11,330 nucleotides of DNA from Chloroflexota bacterium (lineage in GTDB: Bacteria; Chloroflexota; Dehalococcoidia; SM23-28-2), in the NCBI GenBank assembly GCA_030691665.1, contig JAUYDU010000014.1:1-11330 (forward strand), written 5' to 3'. Below the pieces are notes generated by a model that saw only the letters and a list, made by a program, of their open reading frames with translations, was not told the origin of the DNA and did not search any database. The translations under genes were made by a program, and so were the position numbers. Shown here piece after piece: positions 6,458-11,330 of this stretch; the stretch's first letter is position 1, and each line of letters starts with the position of its first letter.

Positions 6458-7356
6458 CGCAGCCGGGGGTCGAAGTGATCCCGCAGCCAGTCGCCCAGGA
6501 AGTTGCCCGCCATCACCACGAGAAGGAGTGCGATGCCGGGCATGACCGTGATCCACCAGGCCTCCTGGATGTAGTCGCGCCCGTCGGCGATCATGGCGCC
6601 CCAGGATGGGTTCGGAGGGGGCACGCCCGCGCCCAGGAAGCTGAGGGTCGCCTCGGTCAGGATAAGGGTGCCGGCGCGGAGGGTGGCTACCACGACCACC
6701 GTGTTCACGACGCCCGGCAGGATGTGCCTGTAGAGAATGCGGCCCTTGGACGCTCCAGCCACCTGCGCCAGATTCACGTAGTCCTGGCTGCGCAGCCTCA
6801 GCGCCTCCACCCGGACCAGCCTCACGGGCTGGGGCCAGGTGATAAGCGCCAGGCTCCCTATGAGCACGGCGAAGCCCTGCCCCATGACCATGACTATGGT
6901 CAGAACGACCAGCAGGACCGGAAGGGAGGACCACATGTCCAGGAACCGCATTATCACCTCGTCCACCCAGCCGCCGTAGTAGCCGGCGATGAGGCCGAGG
7001 GTGGTCCCCACCACGATGCTGATGCCCAGGGAGATCCCCACTATCGCCACGGTAATCCTGGTGGACTGGATGATCCGGCTGAGGACATCGCGCCCGGAGC
7101 CGTCTGTACCCAGGAGGTACTTGGCGCTGCCCTCCGCGTACCAGAAGGGCGGCACAAGCGTCTCGCGGGTGCTGGTCTCCAGGGGCGGGTACGGCTCGAT
7201 CCAGGGGGCGATTGCCGCCACCACCAGCAGCAGGACCAGTATGGCCATGGGTATGACCGGATACCTGCGGAAGAAGAGCCATGTCTTCCGTGGCAGGCCA
7301 GTCCACCTGAGTCGAGGGGTAACCTTGGTCCCTTCGGCGCCTGCTGTCGTGCTCAT
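6448..7356 (-). CDS. ABC transporter permease, DppC/OppC type
   Basis: A 302-residue inner-membrane subunit of a peptide/nickel/oligosaccharide-type ABC importer. It has the DppC-type layout: a cytoplasmic N-terminus, a first membrane helix (about 34-50), a periplasmic loop ending in LGTDGSGRDVLSRI (82-95, the family signature), then a five-helix core. The EAA loop that docks on the ATPase is VAGASKGRILYRHILPG (199-215). The ATG at 7354-7356 begins one base after the stop of the DppB-type gene, implying translational coupling. An in-frame start at 7425 would lie inside the upstream gene and lacks the family N-terminus, so it was rejected. It pairs with the neighbouring permease to form the heterodimeric channel fed by the 8385-10367 lipoprotein. 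No ATPase gene is adjacent. Confidence 0.92.
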   Translation of the reverse strand: MSTTAGAEGTKVTPRLRWTGLPRKTWLFFRRYPVIPMAILVLLLVVAAIAPWIEPYPPLETSTRETLVPPFWYAEGSAKYLLGTDGSGRDVLSRIIQSTRITVAIVGISLGISIVVGTTLGLIAGYYGGWVDEVIMRFLDMWSSLPVLLVVLTIVMVMGQGFAVLIGSLALITWPQPVRLVRVEALRLRSQDYVNLAQVAGASKGRILYRHILPGVVNTVVVVATLRAGTLILTEATLSFLGAGVPPPNPSWGAMIADGRDYIQEAWWITVMPGIALLLVVMAGNFLGDWLRDHFDPRLRQV

Positions 7357-7357
7357 C

Positions 7358-8293
7358 TTACGTATACCGTATCCGCGGGTCCAGGGCCGCATAGAGTATG
7401 TCCAGTATGAGGACAGCCACCACATACAGGGCTGCGAAGAACATCACCAGGGTGCTCAGGGTGGGGAAGTCGCTGGCCCAGATGGACTGGATAGCCAGCC
7501 TCCCTAGGCCCGGCCACGAGAACACGGTCTCCACCACCACGGTGCCGGTCAGGAAGTGGACCAGGAGCATGCCGGAGAAGGTGAGGGGCACGAGGAAGGC
7601 GTTCTTGAACCCATGCTTCCATATCACAAGCCACTCCCGCACGCCCTTGGCCCGCGCGAACTTGATGTATTCCGAGTCCAGTATCTCCAGCATGGAGGAG
7701 CGGGTGAGGCGCAGGTAGCTGGCCATAGGGTGCAGCCCCAACACGAAGACTGGCAGCACCATGTTGCTGATAGCGATCCCCTCGCCTCGCGTTCCGGCGG
7801 GGAGCCACCCGAACTGGACGGAGAAGATGAGGATTCCGATTATGCCCAGCCAGAAGGTGGGCGCCGACTGCCCCAGCAGGGCGAAGATGCGTGCCGCATA
7901 GTCCACCGCCCTCCCCCTGGTCAGGGCCGAGAGGACGCCAAGGGGTATCCCGACGAGGAAACTGAGGACCCACGACGCCACGGCGATCTGGAGGGTGGCG
8001 GCGGACTTCTCCTTGAGCACGCCGATGACCGGGCGCTGGGCAGCCGTGCTATTCCCCAGGTCTCCCCGCATCGCCCTGCCGATCCACATCCCGTACTGCA
8101 CCACCAGGGGCCTGTCCAGCCCCAGCTTCTCACCCCACGCCTCCCACACTTCCTTATCTACCCCGTAGCTGGCATCGGAGACGTAGAGGTAGCGCGGGTC
8201 GCCCCCTATCCTGGAGAGGGTGAAGACGACGATGGTGGCACCCAGCACAGCAAAAACCCCCAGGAACAGCCTTCTCAAGATGTAGCGCGCCAT
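7358..8293 (-). CDS. ABC transporter permease, DppB/OppB type
   Basis: A 311-residue inner-membrane permease. The N-terminal helix MARYILRRLFLGVFAVLGAT matches the DppB/OppB start. It is followed by LGLDRPLVVQYGMWIGRAMRGDLG, typical of the periplasmic domain, an EAA loop around FARAKGVREWLVIWKHGFKN, the VETVFSWPGLGRL motif and a C-terminal DPRIRYT tail. Six membrane segments are expected. The chosen start is ATG 8291-8293, nine bases after GAGGTG (8303-8308). A GTG four codons upstream overlaps that ribosome site and is less likely. It is the second gene of the operon, 91 bp after the binding protein with a strong hairpin between them, and its stop is one base before the DppC-type ATG. Confidence 0.92.
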   Translation of the reverse strand: MARYILRRLFLGVFAVLGATIVVFTLSRIGGDPRYLYVSDASYGVDKEVWEAWGEKLGLDRPLVVQYGMWIGRAMRGDLGNSTAAQRPVIGVLKEKSAATLQIAVASWVLSFLVGIPLGVLSALTRGRAVDYAARIFALLGQSAPTFWLGIIGILIFSVQFGWLPAGTRGEGIAISNMVLPVFVLGLHPMASYLRLTRSSMLEILDSEYIKFARAKGVREWLVIWKHGFKNAFLVPLTFSGMLLVHFLTGTVVVETVFSWPGLGRLAIQSIWASDFPTLSTLVMFFAALYVVAVLILDILYAALDPRIRYT

Positions 8294-8302
8294 GGACTGA
8301 TT

Positions 8303-8308
8303 CACCTC
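8303..8308 (-). promoter_or_regulatory. Ribosome binding site deciding the DppB-type start
   Basis: GAGGTG on the minus strand lies nine bases before ATG 8291-8293. Its last three bases are themselves the GTG of a longer in-frame alternative (8303-8305), which has no ribosome site as good upstream. Confidence 0.55.
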
Positions 8309-8324
8309 GGCAGGTTTTACCGGA

Positions 8325-8359
8325 TCCCGGCTGCTCCCCTTGCGGGGGAGCAGCCGGGA
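8325..8359 (-). other. Strong 15-bp intercistronic hairpin after the binding-protein gene
   Basis: A perfect inverted repeat: CCCGGCTGCTCCCC (8326-8339) pairs with GGGGAGCAGCCGGG (8345-8358), extended by T8325-A8359, with a five-base loop. It lies 25 bases after the binding-protein stop and about 30 bases before the DppB-type ATG. No T-run follows on the minus strand. Such hairpins (compare malE-malF) protect the upstream mRNA or cause partial termination, allowing more binding protein than permease. The structure is seen directly; the function is inferred. Confidence 0.75.
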
Positions 8360-8384
8360 CGTCGTCGTGCATCAGTGGGCTACG

Positions 8385-10367
8385 CTACTTCTTGAAGGCC
8401 ACGTCCTCCAGCGGGTACGGATTGTAGTCGGCCTTTATGACGAAGCTCTGCGCGTCCCACGTGAGCCTATCGGCGTTGAACACGTCGCGCGTGTAGTCGG
8501 TGGTGATGGGGATCTGCCACTGCCAGTAGTTGTAGTGATCCCAGAGCTGCTGGTTCAGCGCAATACGCTTCGCCCGGTCCGGCTCTTTCAGGGTCTCTCC
8601 GTACACCTTCGCAGAGAAGGGGATGGACCCCTGGGACATGGTGCCGCCAAGGTACCAGGTGCTGTCCTCGCGGATGGTGCCCGGCCAGTCAACGGGCTCG
8701 TCGAAGGCTCGCAGGCCCATGATCAACTGGTTCCAGGAGCGGTCCATCCACTTGGGGCGGACCACCGTGCGATCGCGGCGGTCGAAGGTGAGGTTGATGC
8801 TCAACTCCTTGAGCCAGGTGCCGCCGACCAACTCACCCAGTCTCTGGAGGTCGGGCTCGGTGCCAACATACATGGTGGCCGAAAAGCCGCTGGGATACCC
8901 TGCCTCCGTCATGAACTGCCTCGCCTTGGCGCAGTCGAAGGGCAGCTTCTGCTCAGCTTTCACGTACTCTTGCTGGAACGGGACCGCATAGGCGACGCTC
9001 TCTGTCCCTTTGAAGAGCGCATCCACCACGCCCGGGCGGTCGATGCACATGGCCATCGCCAGGCGCACCTTGCGGGCCTTCTCCATGGACGCGCAAACAG
9101 GCTTCTTCGGGGTGGGATTCATCAGCATGTCCTCGCGGTCGCAGCCCTCGGCGTCGGGGTCGCCGATCCACGGGACGCTGGGGTCGAAGCCGGGGTTGGC
9201 TACCGGCTGGCCCGTGCGGATGCTGGTCTTCTCCAGGTAATTGCCGCCGGGGGTGATGCCCTGCAGGTTGCCGGAGTGCTGATGGAAGTCGATGTTCATC
9301 TTGGTCTTCAGGTCAGTGATGTCCTTCTTGTCCAGGCGGGCCATGAGGGCCTGGCCGGTCTCGAACATCGCGCGGCGCGACGCACCCTCGGGCACCGACA
9401 CCATGCGGACGGTCTTGATGCTGGGCGTTTTATACCAATGGCCTTCGACGGCCTCTATGAGCATGTGGGAGTCGCGTACCCACTCCTTCACCTTGTACGG
9501 CCCGGTACCGATGAACTTGTCGCGCATCCCCTCGGGGCCGTACTTGTCGTACACGGCCTTGGAGCTGATCCCCACCCCCTTGGTCATCTGGCTGGAGAAC
9601 AGGTGGCCGGGCTGGCGCACATCGGGGAAGGTTATGTTCACCTTCACGGTGTACTTGTCCTGCGCCTCTGTGAGGCCGTAGTGGGCGGCGGCGTCACCAG
9701 CGTTGTCGTGGATGCTCTTCTTGTTGACGGCGTTGTTGATGGTGTTCTGCGTGAAGGCGACGTCATCGGCGGTTACCTCACCCCAGCCGTCGTGAAACTG
9801 GACGCCCTTGCGCAGATGGAAGATCCAGGCCTTGCTGTCGGGCGTCATTTCCCAGGACTCGGCCAAGTGCCCTACCAGCTTGCCACTGATGTCGTTGCGG
9901 AGGAGCATCTCCCAGACGCTGGAGTTGTACTTGACGGTTTCGCACCCGGGCGGGCAGAACTCCGGCGTGCCGACCGGGATGTTGTTCCTATCCAGCGCGA
10001 TGATGAGTGTGCCAGCTGGCTTCACAGGCGCCTTGGTCGGCGTAGGCGTGGGTGTGGCGGCAGCCGTGGGGGTCCGGGTAGCCGTAGGAACAGGCACTGG
10101 AGTGGCCGTTGGCTTTGGCGTCGCCGTCGGAGTAGGTGTGGGCGTGGGCAGAGGAGTCTCGCCTGGCCTTAACGTAGGGGTGGACGTGGGTGTGGGGGTC
10201 GGCGTCGGCGTGGCCGCCACGGTCGGCGCTGTGGTCGGCGTCGGCGTGGCCGCCATGGTCGGCGCTGTGGTCGGCGTCGGCGTGGCCGCCGGCCCGCAGG
10301 CTACCGCCACCAGCAGCGCGATGACCGCCACGGCGATCAGTGCTCTCCACTTCCAGGCTCTACTCAT
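8385..10367 (-). CDS. ABC transporter substrate-binding lipoprotein, family 5 (DppA/OppA/NikA type)
   Basis: A 660-residue extracytoplasmic binding protein. A charged N-terminus and hydrophobic helix end in VAVAC, with lipidated Cys24. A roughly 94-residue Pro/Thr/Ala linker (25-118) precedes the SBP_bac_5 domain, which opens at GTLIIAL (119-125). The family signature LAESWEMTPDSKAWIFHLRK...FHDG...TADDV spans 168-203. Family-5 proteins bind peptides, oligosaccharides, nickel chelates and other organics, so ligand class cannot be deduced. Extra cysteines (138, 142 and others) may form disulfides. Without the linker the size is normal. The ATG at 10365-10367 is seven bases after AGGAGG. It is the first gene of the operon, directly behind the promoter at 10503-10531, and would deliver the ligand to the two downstream permeases. 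Confidence 0.93.
   Translation of the reverse strand: MSRAWKWRALIAVAVIALLVAVACGPAATPTPTTAPTMAATPTPTTAPTVAATPTPTPTPTSTPTLRPGETPLPTPTPTPTATPKPTATPVPVPTATRTPTAAATPTPTPTKAPVKPAGTLIIALDRNNIPVGTPEFCPPGCETVKYNSSVWEMLLRNDISGKLVGHLAESWEMTPDSKAWIFHLRKGVQFHDGWGEVTADDVAFTQNTINNAVNKKSIHDNAGDAAAHYGLTEAQDKYTVKVNITFPDVRQPGHLFSSQMTKGVGISSKAVYDKYGPEGMRDKFIGTGPYKVKEWVRDSHMLIEAVEGHWYKTPSIKTVRMVSVPEGASRRAMFETGQALMARLDKKDITDLKTKMNIDFHQHSGNLQGITPGGNYLEKTSIRTGQPVANPGFDPSVPWIGDPDAEGCDREDMLMNPTPKKPVCASMEKARKVRLAMAMCIDRPGVVDALFKGTESVAYAVPFQQEYVKAEQKLPFDCAKARQFMTEAGYPSGFSATMYVGTEPDLQRLGELVGGTWLKELSINLTFDRRDRTVVRPKWMDRSWNQLIMGLRAFDEPVDWPGTIREDSTWYLGGTMSQGSIPFSAKVYGETLKEPDRAKRIALNQQLWDHYNYWQWQIPITTDYTRDVFNADRLTWDAQSFVIKADYNPYPLEDVAFKK
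10197..10290 (-). repeat. 36-bp tandem repeat, 2.6 copies, within the lipoprotein linker
   Basis: Two full 36-bp units (10197-10232 and 10233-10268) differ at one base (Val versus Met codon), followed by a 22-base partial unit (10269-10290). Each encodes a 12-residue Pro/Thr/Ala repeat near the lipidated cysteine. It is in frame, so copy changes would lengthen or shorten the linker without breaking the gene. Confidence 0.85.
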
Positions 10368-10449
10368 CTCGTCTCCTCCTTTTGATGATGATAGGAGCAG
10401 CCTACCGGATCTACCGACTCAGACCGCACTCGCACGATCGACTTCTCAC

Positions 10450-10494
10450 CTTCGCTCTCGGTCACCCCAGGCTCTAACTGGGGTTTCAGCGAAG
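10450..10494 (-). promoter_or_regulatory. Two-tier hairpin at the 5' end of the operon mRNA
   Basis: The outer stem CTTCGCT (10450-10456) pairs with AGCGAAG (10488-10494). The inner stem ACCCCAG (10464-10470) pairs with CTGGGGT (10478-10484) around a seven-base loop. The predicted transcription start, near 10496-10499, lies just before the outer stem, so the hairpin would cap the 5' end of a roughly 130-nt leader. A role in mRNA stability or leader regulation is inferred. No known riboswitch consensus was recognised. Confidence 0.5.
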
Positions 10495-10502
10495 CTGGTC
10501 GA

Positions 10503-10531
10503 ATTCTAGGTGGACGCCCCACATATGTCAA
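10503..10531 (-). promoter_or_regulatory. Sigma-70 promoter of the leftward operon
   Basis: On the minus strand a perfect TTGACA -35 box (10526-10531) is separated by exactly 17 bases from TAGAAT (10503-10508), a 5/6 match to the -10 consensus. Transcription should begin near 10496-10499, giving a leader of about 130 nt before ATG 10367. The strength of the match suggests appreciable basal activity, so the LysR regulator may tune or repress as well as activate. Confidence 0.78.
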
Positions 10532-10574
10532 GGATTATGATATATTGCCAATATCTTATGCGAATGTGCGATAT
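10523..10574. promoter_or_regulatory. Candidate LysR-type regulator binding region
   Basis: The core dyad GATAT-N7-ATATC (10539-10555), containing ATATTG-C-CAATAT, is A+T-rich with the dimensions of a LysR T-N11-A box. Additional ATAT boxes at 10523-10526, inside the palindrome ACATATGT, and at 10571-10574 lie almost symmetrically, about two helical turns on either side. The core sits about 43-59 bases upstream of the leftward start, where LysR recognition sites usually lie. The inner-flank box overlaps the -10/-35 spacer. The region also precedes lysR by about 20-50 bases, compatible with autoregulation. Confidence 0.45.
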
Positions 10575-10594
10575 GACTTCTGAGGAGCCGTCCA

Positions 10595-11330
10595 ATGGAT
10601 GTCCGAGCGATGAGGAGTTTCCTGCACGTAGCCAAGTCACTTAGTTTCTCAAGAGCGGCCACGTCCCTTCGGGTCTCCCAGTCAACTGTGTCGAACCATG
10701 CGGCGAAACTTGAAAAGGAGCTAGGCGGGCCACTATTCGATAGACAGACACGTCCCGTACAGCTCACGCCGTTGGGTGTGAAGCTGCTGGAGTCCGTGGA
10801 GCCCTTCCTCGCAGAGTTGGACGCCCTGCGCGAAAGTGCTCGTAGAGCCGAAAACAACCCCCCCATTAGGATTGCTGCCACCAATTCCATGGCGCAGCAC
10901 TTCCTGCCGGAGGTAGTAGGTGCCTACAGAGCATTGCATCCGAACGCCCGTATCCGAATCGAGCTCGGCGAGGTGGACTATGTCTTGGACAGAGTGGAGT
11001 GTGGGGAAATCGACATCGGGTTTACGGCCATCCACAAGGCCCGGCCAACTCTCGCTTTCAGGGAACTCTTCAAATGGGACCGCATACTCTTGACGCCGTT
11101 GGGACACCCTCTGCTTGGAATGCCTCTTCGTTCACTGTCGCAGCTATGCCCTTGGCCTCTGATAATGCAGCCTGAAGGGATGTATCCTCGGCTGGTCATA
11201 GAATCGGCATTTCGCAAGTGGGACTTCAAATTCGAAATCGCGGTGGAAATGAGGAGCTATGAGATGATGAAGAAATACGTCAACCTGGGTGTCGGAGTCG
11301 CCATCGTGCCTGCGTTCGTGCTGGTTCCGG
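10595..11330 (+). CDS. LysR-type transcriptional regulator, C-terminus cut by window edge
   Basis: An open plus-strand frame with 245 codons visible. Residues 1-60 form the LysR winged helix-turn-helix: MRSFLHVAKSLSFSRAA (6-22), VSQSTVSNHAAKLEKELG (27-44), then LFDRQTRPVQLTPLG. After a linker helix, IRIAATNSMAQHFLPEVV opens the periplasmic-binding-like effector domain, with GEIDIGFTAI and LGVGVAIVPAFVL further on. About 50 residues are missing compared with the usual 290-310. The ATG at 10595-10597 follows GAGGAG by seven bases. It is divergent from the catabolic operon, the classic arrangement in which the regulator controls its neighbour in response to a pathway intermediate, and represses itself. 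The effector is unknown. The gene looks less GC-rich than the operon. Confidence 0.93.
   Translation, partial: MDVRAMRSFLHVAKSLSFSRAATSLRVSQSTVSNHAAKLEKELGGPLFDRQTRPVQLTPLGVKLLESVEPFLAELDALRESARRAENNPPIRIAATNSMAQHFLPEVVGAYRALHPNARIRIELGEVDYVLDRVECGEIDIGFTAIHKARPTLAFRELFKWDRILLTPLGHPLLGMPLRSLSQLCPWPLIMQPEGMYPRLVIESAFRKWDFKFEIAVEMRSYEMMKKYVNLGVGVAIVPAFVLVP

Noticed and set aside
6313..7410. Plus-strand and alternative minus-strand open frames across the DppC-type permease
   Set aside because: The His/Gln/Gly-rich and Arg/Pro-rich compositions without domains are shadows. The permease frame has the LGTDGSGRDV signature and membrane helices.
7357..7425. Upstream in-frame start for the DppC-type permease
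   Set aside because: It would overlap the end of the DppB-type gene by 68 bases. The ATG one base after that gene's stop gives the normal family N-terminus and coupling.
8340..10172. Long plus-strand open frame of about 610 codons opposite the binding-protein gene
   Set aside because: It is antisense to a clear family-5 lipoprotein. It lacks any recognisable domain and is rich in His/Val/Gly as expected from reverse reading of GC-biased codons.
10014..10296. Possible CRISPR-like or non-coding tandem repeat
   Set aside because: The repeats are in frame, lie inside the lipoprotein linker and encode Pro/Thr repeats, with no unique spacers.
10545..10575. Plus-strand promoter for lysR using TTGCCA (10545-10550) as -35
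   Set aside because: The -35 is acceptable, but no convincing -10 lies 16-18 bases downstream. The lysR promoter was left uncalled.

Overview
This is a GC-rich bacterial window. It holds one long leftward (minus-strand) gene cluster, transcribed divergently from a LysR-type regulator at the right edge. The organism cannot be named with certainty. A lipoprotein with a very long Pro/Thr linker, next to expanded Ldh2, DapA-like and HpcH/HpaI catabolic families, is a combination I associate with Chloroflexota (Dehalococcoidia/SAR202-like lineages). That assignment is inference.

Layout from right to left, in the direction of transcription. At 10595-11330 a LysR-type regulator runs rightward and off the edge. 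The 227-bp divergent intergenic region carries a near-consensus sigma-70 promoter facing left (TTGACA, 17 bp, TAGAAT), symmetric ATAT boxes that could bind the regulator, and a two-tier hairpin at the expected 5' end of the leftward mRNA. Then follow a family-5 solute-binding lipoprotein (8385-10367), two DppB/DppC-type permeases (7358-8293 and 6448-7356), an HpcH/HpaI-family aldolase (5417-6295), a DapA/NAL-family lyase (4423-5352), two adjacent Ldh2-family NAD(P)-dependent 2-hydroxyacid dehydrogenases (3298-4377 and 2162-3223), an antibiotic-biosynthesis-monooxygenase-fold protein (1824-2147) and a cytoplasmic beta-propeller protein (1056-1742). After a 157-bp gap come a PPC/DUF296-domain protein (488-898) and, at the left edge, a partial protein with a sigma-70 region 4 helix-turn-helix. 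These last two probably form a separate unit.

The nine genes from 10367 down to 1056 read as a regulated uptake-and-catabolism operon. The lipoprotein and permeases would import an organic solute. The dehydrogenases would interconvert a 2-hydroxy acid and a 2-oxo acid. The two lyases would cleave or dehydrate a 2-oxo acid, probably giving pyruvate or a similar C2/C3 product. The substrate cannot be read from sequence. The DapA-like and HpaI-like proteins keep their catalytic cores (Schiff-base lysine; His and metal ligands) but lack residues that define the textbook substrates, so a non-standard substrate is likely. No transporter ATPase gene is present in the window.

No intergenic stretch reaches 300 bp. 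I saw no tRNA, rRNA, CRISPR array, insertion sequence or recombinase. Several intercistronic hairpins are present, the strongest (15 bp) between the binding-protein and permease genes.
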